Positions 1-9,669 of a DNA stretch of 64,000 nt are shown piece by piece. The position numbers were made by a program, and so were the translations under genes. Source of the DNA: Paenibacillaceae bacterium (GTDB lineage: Bacteria > Bacillota > Bacilli > Paenibacillales > Paenibacillaceae); the NCBI GenBank assembly GCA_004134985.1, contig REGQ01000014.1, positions 101,083 to 165,082 on the forward strand, given 5' to 3'. The notes under the pieces are model-generated. The model saw only the letters and a program-made list of their open reading frames with translations. It was not told the origin of the DNA and did not search any database. Numbering within the stretch: position 1 is the first letter of the stretch; the number at the start of each line of letters is the position of its first letter.

Positions 1-152
1 ATATCCGGCTTATGCGCTCTCGCATACGCCAATGCTTCGGCGCCGCTGGCCGCTTCAGCGATGTCCCCGATTTTCAAGCCCATATTGTGCACAATTTTTC
101 GTATGCCCCTGCGGATAATGTCCTCGTCCTCAACGATCAACAAACGGTACAT
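1..152 (-). CDS. Response regulator, YesN-like (N-terminal fragment, cut by window edge)
   Basis: Only the first 50 codons are inside the window. The start (MYRLLIVEDEDIIRRGIRK) is the beta1 strand and acidic pocket of a CheY-like receiver domain, with Glu-Asp-Glu-Asp after LLIV. The phosphorylated Asp and any C-terminal AraC-type DNA-binding domain lie beyond the edge. It reads in the same direction as, and 137 bases downstream of, the YesM-type kinase, so the two are a likely two-component pair controlling the sugar transporter encoded divergently. Being AraC-type is inferred from the partner and from the second such pair in this window, not seen. Confidence 0.85.
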   Translation of the reverse strand, partial: MYRLLIVEDEDIIRRGIRKIVHNMGLKIGDIAEAASGAEALAYARAHKPD

Positions 153-191
153 TGTTTATCACCTGCGCTTATATGCTAATGTTGTTGGCTG

Positions 192-258
192 CTGCCCAAG
201 AGTGCCAAGACTTCCAAGACTGCCGAGAGTGTCCTATTACTGCCCAAGACTGCCCAAA
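192..258. repeat. Short direct repeats between kinase and regulator genes
   Basis: The gap between the two minus-strand genes contains about five imperfect copies of a 10-base unit, TGCCCAAGAC / TGCCAAGACT, some adjacent and some spaced. No hairpin with a T-run is evident. It may be simple slippage-derived sequence; no function is claimed. Confidence 0.4.
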
Positions 259-289
259 TTCAATCGCTATGTCCATTCGCTGCACGCCT

Positions 290-2164
290 TCATGAACGCA
301 GCATAATGGTCACGGTCGTGCCTTCGCCCGGCGCGCTGGCAATGTGAAGCTCCGAGCTGCTTCCTTCAAACCAGCGGATGCGGTCGCTGACATTGAGCAG
401 ACCGACCCCGCCGGCACGCGCTTCGGCTTTGCGTCCGCCGCTTCCTTGCGGGACGGCCGTGGTCGCAGGCTCCGCAGCCATGATGGCGGGCTGCATGTTT
501 TTGCGAAGCTCGGGATCGGCGTCCAGCAGCTGCTGGACCCGGGCGAGGCGGGCTGGCTCCATGCCGCAGCCATTGTCCTGCACGATGCAGCGGATCGCAT
601 CATCCTCCGCCTGCTCGATTGTAATGGCAATTGTGAGCAGGCTGCCATCGCTCCGCTTGCCGTGCACGATGCAATTTTCCACAAGCGGCTGCAGAAACAG
701 ATTGGGAATCGGATAGGACGACAAAGCCTCCGGTGCGGAGATGTGCAATACGATCCGATTGTTAAGCAGCAAATTTTGAATTTGAATGTAGTCTGCGATA
801 TGCTCCAATTCGGTGGCGATCGCAACGGAATCATGACCATTATATATGTTGTAGCGCATAATGCTGCCCAGGGCGGTGATCGCATCGGACAGCTCGGGCT
901 GATCTTCCGCCTCGGCCATCATGCGCAGCGTTTCAAGCGTATTGAACAGAAAATGCGGGTTGATCTGCGCTTGCAGCGCATGCAATTCCGCCTCTTTGCG
1001 GGCAAGCTGGGACTTGTAGACCCGATTGATCAATTCATCGATCTGCGCGGCCATGGAATTGATATTGTGCGCCAGCACATCCACCTCGTCCTCACCCTTC
1101 ACATGGATTCGCACTTTGAAGTCGCCATTTTGCATTTTTCGAACGCTGCTGACGATCCGCAAAATTTTCTTGATCAGCAATCCGGCGAGCAGGTAGGACA
1201 AGCCTGCAAGCAATAATCCGGCCAGCGCCAGCAGGGCGAGGAAGGTGTTGCGCGTGCGAATCCACGTATGTTCGATCTCAGCCACAGGGATGAGGCCGAC
1301 AAGCGAGGTTTGCAGCCGGTCGACCGGCTTGGCGAAATAGTGATACTTCACGCCTTGATGGGTGAACGTGCCGCTTGTCTCGGCATGCAGCCCCAATTCC
1401 CGGAAGGCCTGATCAGTGGCAAGCTTGTCCGCTGCAGGCTGCGCTTGCCGTGAAGCGGTTACAACTGAGCCGTTCCAGTCCACTGCCAGCACAAGGGAAG
1501 ACGGGGGGAGTAGCGGCTCATTCGCCTGATGCAAGAGAATATCGGAATCGATCTGAAACTCCAGATAGGAGGTATCATTCGGGAAATCTTCATTAATCGG
1601 ATAAAACATGGAGTAGACATTGCGGTGTCCGCTTCTGCCGAACAAGTCGCTTCGCTGCTTATGCGATGACTCCCAATAGGGATAGCCCCCTGTTACAATC
1701 GCTTCTTTCATCTGCTCAAACCAGGGCTCGCCCTGGACAGCGGAAGCATGGCGGAAGAAGTCGCTCTCCGGCACCGTTTCATTGCGGGTGAAAAAATGAA
1801 ATTCGCCTGCTTCATCATGGGTTGCCTTGAACCAGGACAGCAGCGAACGGATTGATGTGTTCATGACGACAATCAACTCGGCCTGATCATAGTACGTGCG
1901 GATGAGAAAGTTTTTGAGCACGATGTTGGTCGAAATCAGATAGCCTGTTTTCTCAAGCGTGTCCAGCTCATTGCTAATGTTGTTGCGCATTTGGCTCATT
2001 GAGCTGTCGATCGCTTGCAGCCGTTCGCCGTAGACCGGCTCCACGAGCCGGTCATACATCCATAAGACGCTGACGGAGACGGGGAGCAGCACAATAACGA
2101 TATAGGAGAGGAACAGTTTGGATTTAAAGCTAAGCCGGATACGCCGTTTGGAAGGCAGCGGCAT
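290..2164 (-). CDS. Sensor histidine kinase, YesM family
   Basis: Membrane sensor kinase of 624 residues. A transmembrane helix near residues 12-32 is followed by a large extracellular sensing region, a second helix around 300-325, a HAMP linker, then the His_kinase domain with the phosphoacceptor in AQINPHFLFNTLETL (His about 403) and a GHKL ATPase domain with NGCGM and GGVGLLNV motifs. An insertion of some 40 residues rich in Ala and Gly separates these last two motifs. The family senses carbohydrate state and phosphorylates a YesN-type regulator, here the gene just downstream. Start chosen at the ATG preceded by GGAGAG at good spacing. Confidence 0.93.
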   Translation of the reverse strand: MPLPSKRRIRLSFKSKLFLSYIVIVLLPVSVSVLWMYDRLVEPVYGERLQAIDSSMSQMRNNISNELDTLEKTGYLISTNIVLKNFLIRTYYDQAELIVVMNTSIRSLLSWFKATHDEAGEFHFFTRNETVPESDFFRHASAVQGEPWFEQMKEAIVTGGYPYWESSHKQRSDLFGRSGHRNVYSMFYPINEDFPNDTSYLEFQIDSDILLHQANEPLLPPSSLVLAVDWNGSVVTASRQAQPAADKLATDQAFRELGLHAETSGTFTHQGVKYHYFAKPVDRLQTSLVGLIPVAEIEHTWIRTRNTFLALLALAGLLLAGLSYLLAGLLIKKILRIVSSVRKMQNGDFKVRIHVKGEDEVDVLAHNINSMAAQIDELINRVYKSQLARKEAELHALQAQINPHFLFNTLETLRMMAEAEDQPELSDAITALGSIMRYNIYNGHDSVAIATELEHIADYIQIQNLLLNNRIVLHISAPEALSSYPIPNLFLQPLVENCIVHGKRSDGSLLTIAITIEQAEDDAIRCIVQDNGCGMEPARLARVQQLLDADPELRKNMQPAIMAAEPATTAVPQGSGGRKAEARAGGVGLLNVSDRIRWFEGSSSELHIASAPGEGTTVTIMLRS

Positions 2165-2285
2165 GGGAATCTCTCCTCTCTCTCATTCAATCTTAGTGTA
2201 GTGGATAACGGGCAGTTGCGTCTATGCTCGCTTGTATTCGCTGGCAAAGAACTATAAAACGTCAACTAAATCCAAAGAATGTCGC

Positions 2286-2314
2286 CTGACTTTCTGCCCG
2301 CTCCGCTTTACAAT
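2286..2314 (+). promoter_or_regulatory. Candidate sigma-A promoter of the first sugar ABC operon
   Basis: CTGACT and TACAAT are separated by exactly 17 bases, with transcription expected near 2321, some 30 bases before the first permease start. This is a good vegetative match. It lies in the 186-base divergent region between the sensor kinase and the transporter genes, where the YesN-type regulator would be expected to bind. Confidence 0.6.
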
Positions 2315-2350
2315 AGCGGTAACAGGATCACTATACCGGAGGAAAGGACG

Positions 2351-3286
2351 ATGATGGGATTGGTTCCATTGAAGAGAAAGCGCACACACACAGGCAGCAA
2401 TCAACTGCTGCTGCAGTTGATGATCGTCCCGGCGCTGTTGTCGATGCTGATATTCAGTTACCTTCCGATGTTCGGGATTGTAATCGCCTTCAAGGATTAT
2501 AATGTGCTGAACGGGCTGCTTGGCGGCGATTGGGTCGGATTGAAACATTTTCGCGAATTGTTTGCGGATGAACGGTTTCACAATGCGCTGCGCAATACGC
2601 TGGCGATGAGTGGAATCAAGCTGGTGCTCACCTTTATGGCCCCGGTATTGTTCGCCCTCATATTAAATGAAATTCCGTTCGCCCGGTTCAAGAAATGGGC
2701 GCAAACGTTGACGACGCTGCCGCACTTTTTGTCCTATGTCATCATTGCTACACTGACGATGATTTTCCTTGATCCCAAAGGGATGATTAACGATCTGCTG
2801 CAGGGGATGGGGTTGGTCGATCGTCCCATTGAGTTTCTGTCGGAGTCCGGCTATTTCTGGCTGTTGGGCGCCTCGCTTGACTTGTGGCAGGAAACAGGAT
2901 GGGGAGCCATTATTTATTTGGCGGCTATTGCCGGCATTAATACAGAAATATACGAGGCGGCCAAAGTGGATGGGGCGGGACGGCTGCGGACGATCTGGCA
3001 CATTAACCTGCCGGCCATTAAAGGTACGATTATGGTGCTGCTCATCTTGAATATCGGCAGTCTGATTTACGGCGGCTCCAATTTCAACCAGTCCTATTTG
3101 CTCGGCAATGTATTCAACCGGGATACCTCTTATGTGCTCGGGTATTATACGCTGGACAACGGGCTGCTGCAAATGCGCTATGCCTTCGCGGCGGCGGCGG
3201 ATCTGTTCCAGTCAGTCGTGTCGCTCTTCCTGCTGCTGGCCGCCAACTGGGCTGCCAAACGGATTAATGGCAGCAATATCTTCTAA
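2351..3286 (+). CDS. Sugar ABC transporter permease, LplB-like
   Basis: Integral membrane permease of 311 residues with about six hydrophobic helices and the inner-membrane EAA loop (EAAKVDGAGRLRTIWHINLP) that docks onto the ATPase. It resembles the LplB group of carbohydrate permeases of Firmicutes. The ATG at 2351 follows GGAGGAAAGG by three bases; the next codon is also ATG at 2354, so the start could be one residue shorter. It leads an operon with a second permease 18 bases downstream, a binding lipoprotein and two glycosidases. No ATPase gene is present, so a shared MsmX-type ATPase is probably used, as is usual for this family. Confidence 0.92.
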   Translation: MMGLVPLKRKRTHTGSNQLLLQLMIVPALLSMLIFSYLPMFGIVIAFKDYNVLNGLLGGDWVGLKHFRELFADERFHNALRNTLAMSGIKLVLTFMAPVLFALILNEIPFARFKKWAQTLTTLPHFLSYVIIATLTMIFLDPKGMINDLLQGMGLVDRPIEFLSESGYFWLLGASLDLWQETGWGAIIYLAAIAGINTEIYEAAKVDGAGRLRTIWHINLPAIKGTIMVLLILNIGSLIYGGSNFNQSYLLGNVFNRDTSYVLGYYTLDNGLLQMRYAFAAAADLFQSVVSLFLLLAANWAAKRINGSNIF

Positions 3287-3304
3287 GCGAGGGAATGATG
3301 CTGG

Positions 3305-4189
3305 ATGAATGCAATTCGTTCAAATTTGGAGGACAGGTGGGTCAATCTGACAGCGGTGGTCAGCGCTGCGGTGCTGCTGCTTGTCACTGCCTATCCGCTG
3401 TATTATGTTTTAATTAACTCATTGAATGACGGCGCGGATGCCGCCAGGGGACAGATCTACTTCTACCCCCGTCAATTCTCTTTGGAAAACTATGCGATGG
3501 TATTCAAGCAGAAGTTTCTGGTGACAGGGCTCATGATGTCCGTTGCCCGCACAGTCACCGGTACATTAGCGGCGGTGCTCGTCACAGCGATGGCGGCTTA
3601 TGCGCTGACGAAGGAGAAGCTTAGGTTCCGCAAGCTGTACTTAGGTCTAAGCGTCATTACGATGTATTTCTCCGGCGGCTTGATTCCGCTTTATTTCGTG
3701 CTCAGCGAACTGCATTTGCTGAACCACTTTCTGGTTTATATTTTGCCGTCGCTGTTCACTTTCTTTCACTGTCTGCTGTTCATGGCTTTTTTTCGCGAGC
3801 TGCCGAAGGAACTGTTCGAGTCGGCTTATATCGATGGGGCGCATGAACTGTTCATTTTCTTCAAAATCGTCATTCCCTTGTCCATGCCGGTCGTGGCGAC
3901 GATCTCGCTGTTCGCCGGTGTTCACCACTGGAATGATTATTTCGTCCCTTCCTTCTTCATCACAACAGAGAGCTTGCAGACGCTGCCAGTCATTCTCATT
4001 CGCCTGCTGTCGCTGAATGAGGCGCAGCAGCAGATCCAGCAATATCTCGGCAGCCACCAGTCCAAGGTGACGATGGAATCGCTGCGCTATGCAACGCTGT
4101 TTGTTTCCATCTTGCCGATTACACTGCTTTATCCGCTGGTACAGCGCTTTTTTGTCAAAGGGATGCTGGTAGGGTCAATTAAAGCGTGA
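3305..4189 (+). CDS. Carbohydrate ABC transporter permease, YtcP-like
   Basis: Second permease of 294 residues, with the expected six membrane spans and an EAA loop beginning ESAYIDGAHELFIFFKIVIP. The ending (FVKGMLVGSIKA) is typical of YtcP/AraQ-type permeases. It should form a heterodimeric channel with the preceding LplB-like protein. The spacing of 18 bases and common strand make cotranscription near certain. Confidence 0.93.
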   Translation: MNAIRSNLEDRWVNLTAVVSAAVLLLVTAYPLYYVLINSLNDGADAARGQIYFYPRQFSLENYAMVFKQKFLVTGLMMSVARTVTGTLAAVLVTAMAAYALTKEKLRFRKLYLGLSVITMYFSGGLIPLYFVLSELHLLNHFLVYILPSLFTFFHCLLFMAFFRELPKELFESAYIDGAHELFIFFKIVIPLSMPVVATISLFAGVHHWNDYFVPSFFITTESLQTLPVILIRLLSLNEAQQQIQQYLGSHQSKVTMESLRYATLFVSILPITLLYPLVQRFFVKGMLVGSIKA

Positions 4190-4281
4190 GAAACGGATCG
4201 GGTTATCCGCTCGCCGTTTATGCGATGCACGGCAGGCGCAACTATACTTTCACTACATTTTAATACAGGGGGTCAACAGCG

Positions 4282-5952
4282 ATGAACAGATTGGGGAAGG
4301 CAAAGAGCGCAGTTGCACTATTGGCAGGTATGGCTTTATTGATCGGCATGCTTGCAGCTTGTTCAGGCAATACGAACAGCAGCGGAGGCAGTCCGTCCAC
4401 TCCCAATAAGTCGGAGACGACGGGTGAAGGAACGGTTAAAGAGGAGACAGGGAAGGGAACGGAGCCGCTCACATTCGATATTTTCGTTAATTTCTCCTGG
4501 TACGGCATGAGCTGGACAGATCCCGCTGCCAAGAAAATTACAGAGAGCACAGGGGTTACACTGAATATCGCCAAGCCGGTATCCGATGACGGGCAGAAGA
4601 TGAACATTATGCTGTCCAACAAGGATCTGCCTGATCTTGTGCTGCTGGATCGCAACGACACGGCGCTCAAGCGGATGATCGATGGCGGCATGCTCTACTC
4701 GCTCGATGAATTGATCGATGAATATGCACCGCAGATGCGGGACGTACTCCCTAAGGAGGCGCTGACCAATTACAAGGCTCAAGATGGCAAAACCTATGCG
4801 CTGGTCAGCTTTATTGAAGGTGAGCAATATGTTGAGGCGGCTAAAAAGTACAACTCGCTCGTTGGCTCGAACCAGCCAGCATGGTCGATCCGTCAGGACT
4901 ACTGGGAGGAAATCGGCAAGCCGTCGATTGACAATGCGGAGGAATACATGGCCGCACTGGAACAAATTCATGCCAAATATCCCGATAAGCTGGGCTTGTA
5001 CATGAACGCAATCAATGTGGCCAATTTGAAGCATTTGAACGATGACGGCATCGGTTCACTAGGCACCGGCAAGCAGTTCGGAGTGCCTGCGGTGTACAAA
5101 GACGGCGATGCGGTTAAATCCGGCTTGCGTCTGGACGGCTTCAAGGATGTTGTTAGCTTCTTGAACCAAATGGTCGTGAAGGGGCTGCTGACGAAAGACT
5201 CCTATATTGATTCCAAAGATATCTTTACCCAAAAAATCAACCGGGGCGATGCGATTTCGTACGTATGGTCGATCGGTGACGGAACGAAGGTGCCGGCTGA
5301 CAATTCGAACACCTCTTACACGGTGATGAAGCCATTCCCGACTTACAAGCAGGTGCGCAGCGGCAGCGGATGGACAGCGATCGCGATTACGAAGCAGAAC
5401 AAAGATCCGAAACGGGCGATTGAGTTTCTCGCATTCCTCGCTTCTGAAGAAGGCCACAAGCTAACCAAGTGGGGAGTCGAGGGCGATACTTATCAGGATG
5501 CTGCTCAAGGCGCCCATTACCAGGTTGAGGATGGCAAGCCAACCTATCTGGCAGAGTATTGGGCCGACAAGCAGAAGGACTGGTCCGGCGTTGCCGAGCA
5601 GAACGGGCTTTCGGAATATTGGCTGACCGCCAATTCAACGTGGTGGAACATGCCGGAGTGGGATGCCAACGATCCGAAATTCATTGAATACAACCAAATG
5701 TTCGGCGACTACGTCGTGTACAACCCGGAATTTGAAGGCATCAATCTCGATCCGACGACTGAAATCGGCATTGTTGAGAAAAAGCTGATCGATTTGTTCA
5801 CAAGCTACTATTCCAAAATGATCTTTGCCAAAAACGAAGAGCAGTCGCTGGGCTTCTACAATGAGTTCATGGAAAAAGCGGAATCGCTCGGTCTTGCCGA
5901 AGTTGAGCAAGCGTGGACGGAAGCTTACCAGGCGAAGCAGGCGCTCCGTTAG
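4282..5952 (+). CDS. Sugar ABC transporter substrate-binding lipoprotein, LplA-like
   Basis: Protein of 556 residues with a lipoprotein signal peptide (LLIGMLAAC; Cys27 is the lipidated residue) followed by a Ser/Asn/Gly-rich linker and a large extracellular solute-binding domain of family 1, in the long size class that goes with LplB/YtcP permeases. It captures the sugar outside the membrane and delivers it to the two permeases upstream. The preceding 90 bases show no terminator. The substrate is unknown, but the two glycosidase genes directly downstream point to an oligosaccharide carrying alpha-galactose. Confidence 0.92.
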   Translation: MNRLGKAKSAVALLAGMALLIGMLAACSGNTNSSGGSPSTPNKSETTGEGTVKEETGKGTEPLTFDIFVNFSWYGMSWTDPAAKKITESTGVTLNIAKPVSDDGQKMNIMLSNKDLPDLVLLDRNDTALKRMIDGGMLYSLDELIDEYAPQMRDVLPKEALTNYKAQDGKTYALVSFIEGEQYVEAAKKYNSLVGSNQPAWSIRQDYWEEIGKPSIDNAEEYMAALEQIHAKYPDKLGLYMNAINVANLKHLNDDGIGSLGTGKQFGVPAVYKDGDAVKSGLRLDGFKDVVSFLNQMVVKGLLTKDSYIDSKDIFTQKINRGDAISYVWSIGDGTKVPADNSNTSYTVMKPFPTYKQVRSGSGWTAIAITKQNKDPKRAIEFLAFLASEEGHKLTKWGVEGDTYQDAAQGAHYQVEDGKPTYLAEYWADKQKDWSGVAEQNGLSEYWLTANSTWWNMPEWDANDPKFIEYNQMFGDYVVYNPEFEGINLDPTTEIGIVEKKLIDLFTSYYSKMIFAKNEEQSLGFYNEFMEKAESLGLAEVEQAWTEAYQAKQALR

Positions 5953-5967
5953 GCGGAAGGAGAGGCA

Positions 5968-7782
5968 ATGGCTAATTTGATACCGCATCACTATACGCTC
6001 GAAGGGGTGCCGGAGGGGGCAAAGTCCGCGGTGGAAGTCCGCCGCACAGCAGCAGGGTTGGAGCAGGTCAGCGTGTCGCTGACTTTCGCTCAGCCTGTCA
6101 TTCCGCCCGTCATCCAGCTAACCTGGACGCATCCAATGCTCTCTATTCAGCATTACTGGCACCCGCGCGCAGACCGCAACCGGGGACTGCAGGCTGACTG
6201 GGCCGCCGGGCATCAGACGCAGGCGACCTACAGCGCGCCGGTGGGCTGCTTCTTCAGCAATACCGGCCGCAACCGTCTGACCTTTGCCTGGTCCGATGCC
6301 CTGAATCCGCTGCAGGTGCATGCCGGGCTGAACGAGGAGAGCGCAATGTTCAAATGCCGGCTCGAACTGTTCGGCCAGCAGGCGTCGCCGCTCGTTGTTT
6401 ATCGGGCGGAGCTGCTGGTGGATACGAGGGATATTCCCTACTATGAAGCGCTCGATAATGTTCAGCAATGGTGGGCGGCGCAGCCCGGCTATGAACCGGC
6501 CACTGTGCCGCAGGCGGCGCTTGAGCCGATGTATTCGACCTGGTACAGCTTTCATCAGCAGCTGTCGCCTTCCGAAGTGGAGGCGCAGTGCCGGCTGGCA
6601 GCCGCGCTTGGCTGCGGGGCGGTCATTGTGGATGACGGCTGGCAAACAGCGGACAACGGGCGGGGCTACGCCTATTGCGGCGACTGGGAGCTAAGCGCAG
6701 ACAAGTTCCAGGATATGAAGGCTCATGTCGCTGCTGTGCAGCAGCTTGGCATGAAGTATCTGCTCTGGTATTCCGTCCCGTTCGTAGGCAAGCACAGCAA
6801 GGCGTGGCATCGGCTGCAGCATCAGATGCTTTATGTGAATGAGGAGCTCGGTGCAGGAATCGTCGATCCCCGTTATGCAGAAGTGCGGGAATATTTGCTC
6901 GAAATTTATGAAACTGCCGTGCGAACATGGGGGATGGACGGCCTGAAGCTGGATTTTGTCGATCAGTTCAAGCTGCCGCCGAAGCAATGGCGTGTTGCAA
7001 GCGAGCATGGGGAGCCGCAGCATGCGGCAGATGCCGCGCCAGCGGGCGCTGTCATGGATACGCCTTCGCTGGCGGAGGCGGTTGACTGGCTGCTCAGCGA
7101 TGTTATTACCAGGCTGCGCGCCATTAACCCGGACATTATGATCGAATTCCGGCAGAGCTATATCGGGCCGCTGATGCGCAAGTACGGCAATATGTTCCGG
7201 GCGACCGACTGCCCGGGCGATGCGCTTAGCAACCGCATCCGCACCATCGATCTGCGGCTGTTGTCCGGCAATACGGCGGTGCATTCCGACATGGTGATGT
7301 GGCATCCCGAGGACACGGCTGCGTCGGCTGCACTGCAGTTGATTAACATATTGTTTGCTGTCCCGCAAATTTCCGTGCAGCTCGACAAGCTCCCTCGTGA
7401 GCATGCCGACATGCTGGCCTTCTGGCTGAATTTCTGGCGGCAATACCGCGATGTGCTGCTCCATGGCAAGCTTGAGCCGCTTCACCCGGAAATGCTCTAT
7501 CCGGTCGTAAAAGCGTTATCGTCCGAGTTGATCTTCATCGTGCAGTATCAGCAGCATGTACTTGCTCTGGAGGATGCGGCAGCATCCTATGTTCTGGTCA
7601 ATGGAACGCTCTCAGAGCGAATGGTTGTGGAGACGAAGAGCGATCTCGGCTTGCGCCGTGTGCGCGTGCTGGACTGCTGCGGGCAGGAGGTCGCCGAGTT
7701 GTCGGTCGAGCTTGCCGAAGGCGTACGCGTCATTGAGGTGCCGCCGTCTGGTGTCGTGCTGATTGCGGAGGGGGAGCGATGA
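5968..7782 (+). CDS. GH36-like glycoside hydrolase (probable alpha-galactosidase)
   Basis: Protein of 604 residues without a signal peptide, so cytoplasmic. An N-terminal beta-sandwich precedes a TIM barrel with the clan GH-D signatures IVDDGWQ (about residue 221), GLKLDFVDQF (Asp near 329, candidate nucleophile) and FRATDCPGD (near 410, candidate acid/base). These match the layout of GH36 and relatives, which hydrolyse alpha-galactosides; a related specificity in the clan cannot be excluded. It starts 15 bases after the binding protein gene with GGAAGGAGA upstream, and its stop overlaps the next start (ATGA), so it is translationally coupled to the GH110-like gene. Confidence 0.82.
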   Translation: MANLIPHHYTLEGVPEGAKSAVEVRRTAAGLEQVSVSLTFAQPVIPPVIQLTWTHPMLSIQHYWHPRADRNRGLQADWAAGHQTQATYSAPVGCFFSNTGRNRLTFAWSDALNPLQVHAGLNEESAMFKCRLELFGQQASPLVVYRAELLVDTRDIPYYEALDNVQQWWAAQPGYEPATVPQAALEPMYSTWYSFHQQLSPSEVEAQCRLAAALGCGAVIVDDGWQTADNGRGYAYCGDWELSADKFQDMKAHVAAVQQLGMKYLLWYSVPFVGKHSKAWHRLQHQMLYVNEELGAGIVDPRYAEVREYLLEIYETAVRTWGMDGLKLDFVDQFKLPPKQWRVASEHGEPQHAADAAPAGAVMDTPSLAEAVDWLLSDVITRLRAINPDIMIEFRQSYIGPLMRKYGNMFRATDCPGDALSNRIRTIDLRLLSGNTAVHSDMVMWHPEDTAASAALQLINILFAVPQISVQLDKLPREHADMLAFWLNFWRQYRDVLLHGKLEPLHPEMLYPVVKALSSELIFIVQYQQHVLALEDAAASYVLVNGTLSERMVVETKSDLGLRRVRVLDCCGQEVAELSVELAEGVRVIEVPPSGVVLIAEGER

Positions 7783-9431
7783 GCGGCGAATGGGGCACGC
7801 GTGAGGCGGCCCGCTTCGGCATCGAGCCGGATACCGGCGTCAACATGGCGGAGCGGATGCGGGAGTTTGTGCGAAGCGGGCTGGCAGAGGGCGTGCATAC
7901 TTTTAAGTTTGGCAAAGGCACCTACCAATTGTCGAGCGAGCGCGGCATGGATCAGTTTGCAGCGCTGATGGCAGGCGAGGGCAGCTGGGACCTTGGCGAG
8001 CATACAGCCGACAAAGCGGTCTGGCTGGCTTGCGAGGGCGTCGAGCGGATTACGCTCGACTTCCAGCATGCCACCTTGCTGTTCTCGGGATTGATACAGC
8101 CGTTCTGCTTTGACGGCTGCGGCGAGGTGACCGTGCGCAATGTGGTGCTCGATTGGGCAAGACCGCTATATTCCCAAGGACAGGTTACCGCGATCACCGC
8201 GGACGGCATTGAAGTGCAGGTGGAGCCGGAATATCCGGTTTCCTCCGGCATGCCAGCCGCTGCGCTGCTGGATTACGATCCGGCGGCTGCCCATCCGCTG
8301 CGGGGGACGGTTGACTGGTTCCACGCAGCCGAGTCGACGGAACAGATCGGTGAGCAGCGGCTGCTCATCCGGCTTAAGGAACGGTACCGAAAGCTGGTTG
8401 CCGCCGGCAAGCTTACGCCTGGCGCGCACCTGGTTATCCGCCATATTATGAACTACAAGGCGGCGCTGCTGTTCCATCAATGTCTGAAGGCAACCATTGA
8501 AAATGTAACGATCTACACCGCTCCTGGCATGGGGATTATCGGGCATGGCTGCACAGATGTAGCGATGAGTAATGTGCGTATTATGCGCAAGCCGGGCAGC
8601 GGTCGGGTAATGAGCACGAATACAGATGCGACCCATTTCATTGGCTGCCGTGGTCTGATCGAATTTGAAAACTGCCTGTTCGAAGGGATGGGCGATGATG
8701 CGGCGAATGTGCACGGCTTCTATTGCAGCATCGGCGCGCAGCTTGATGAGCGGTCGGTGCTGTGTGCGGTCGATGCGGACATTCAATCCGAATTTCGCGA
8801 GGTGCCTGCCTCGGGCGATCGTCTTGAATGGACGCGCCGGGAGACGCTGCGGCCGTATGCGACACGCATCGTCGAGGAAACGCAGCAGCTTGACGACGGC
8901 ACGTTCATCGTACGTTTTACAGAGCCGCTGCCCCCAGAGTTGCTTCCCGACGACTTGCTGGCCAACACGGACAGGATCGCGCAGCTGCGCTTTTGCAGCA
9001 ATGTCGTGCGCAACAACCGGGCGCGGGCGCTGCTCGTGCAGACGCGAGGCGCGCTGATCTCTGGCAATACATTTGATCATTGTACAGGCACGGCGATTCA
9101 TATCAACTGCGCCGACTATTGGAAGGAGTCCATCTCCACGCAGGATGTGCAGGTTGTGGGCAACGCCTTTATCGCCTGCGGCTTCGGCGCAGGCGTGTAC
9201 AGGGGCGCATCTGCGCTGGCGTTGATGGCTGAATGCAAGCGGATCGTTCCCGATGTGCACCATAGGTTTGCCTTCACGGACAATATCGTCAACGGCACAG
9301 GCAGCAGCGCCCCCACAGGCATCAGCCTGGAAGGATTGTCAGGCGGACGGGTGGCAAATAACCACTTCATTCACATTGCAGAAGCCGTGCATGTTGATGC
9401 GACGAGTTGTCATGAAGTGCAAATAGAATAA
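7779..9431 (+). CDS. Right-handed beta-helix glycosidase, GH110-like alpha-1,3-galactosidase
   Basis: Protein of 550 residues, without a signal peptide, built from beta-helix turns. The central segment has STNTDATHF (Asp283) and GMGDDAANVH (Asp306, Asp307). From memory, GH110 enzymes use three aspartates with the same spacing of 23 and 24 residues, which supports GH110: exo-enzymes releasing terminal alpha-1,3-linked galactose, as on B-type blood-group or related glycans. The start overlaps the preceding gene by four bases. A family assignment by profile search would settle this; the alternative is an uncharacterised parallel beta-helix protein. Confidence 0.72.
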   Translation: MSGEWGTREAARFGIEPDTGVNMAERMREFVRSGLAEGVHTFKFGKGTYQLSSERGMDQFAALMAGEGSWDLGEHTADKAVWLACEGVERITLDFQHATLLFSGLIQPFCFDGCGEVTVRNVVLDWARPLYSQGQVTAITADGIEVQVEPEYPVSSGMPAAALLDYDPAAAHPLRGTVDWFHAAESTEQIGEQRLLIRLKERYRKLVAAGKLTPGAHLVIRHIMNYKAALLFHQCLKATIENVTIYTAPGMGIIGHGCTDVAMSNVRIMRKPGSGRVMSTNTDATHFIGCRGLIEFENCLFEGMGDDAANVHGFYCSIGAQLDERSVLCAVDADIQSEFREVPASGDRLEWTRRETLRPYATRIVEETQQLDDGTFIVRFTEPLPPELLPDDLLANTDRIAQLRFCSNVVRNNRARALLVQTRGALISGNTFDHCTGTAIHINCADYWKESISTQDVQVVGNAFIACGFGAGVYRGASALALMAECKRIVPDVHHRFAFTDNIVNGTGSSAPTGISLEGLSGGRVANNHFIHIAEAVHVDATSCHEVQIE

Positions 9432-9456
9432 CAGTGGATTATATTTATATCCCTCG

Positions 9457-9488
9457 CATCCCCGTCACTTCTGTGGCGGGGATGTTTG
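9457..9488 (+). terminator. Hairpin terminator after the first sugar operon
   Basis: CATCCCCGTCAC and GTGGCGGGGATG form a 12-base stem with one non-canonical pair around a four-base TTCT loop, followed by only a short T stretch (TTTG). It lies 25 bases after the GH110-like stop. Confidence 0.65.
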
Positions 9489-9608
9489 CTGTGTGCTGCA
9501 TTATATTGCAATGCGCTGCATCGCTGCATCTGTGCTGACCGTGGCTTGTTCTGGCGCCAAGAAGACAGATTGACGGCAACAATTTCAATTCCCCTCGTAA
9601 ATCGGCTT

Positions 9609-9636
9609 TGCTATAATAAGACACGAAAGCGCTATC
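9609..9636 (+). promoter_or_regulatory. Extended -10 promoter with possible cre overlap
   Basis: TGCTATAAT is an extended -10 element (TATAAT at 9612-9617) with no good -35. Immediately downstream, ACGAAAGCGCTATCG resembles a CcpA cre box but has C in place of the usual T at the second position. The promoter would drive the second kinase-regulator pair starting at 9670. Confidence 0.55.
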
Positions 9637-9669
9637 GTAAGTATGCTGGGACGAAATGGGGGAATGCCA

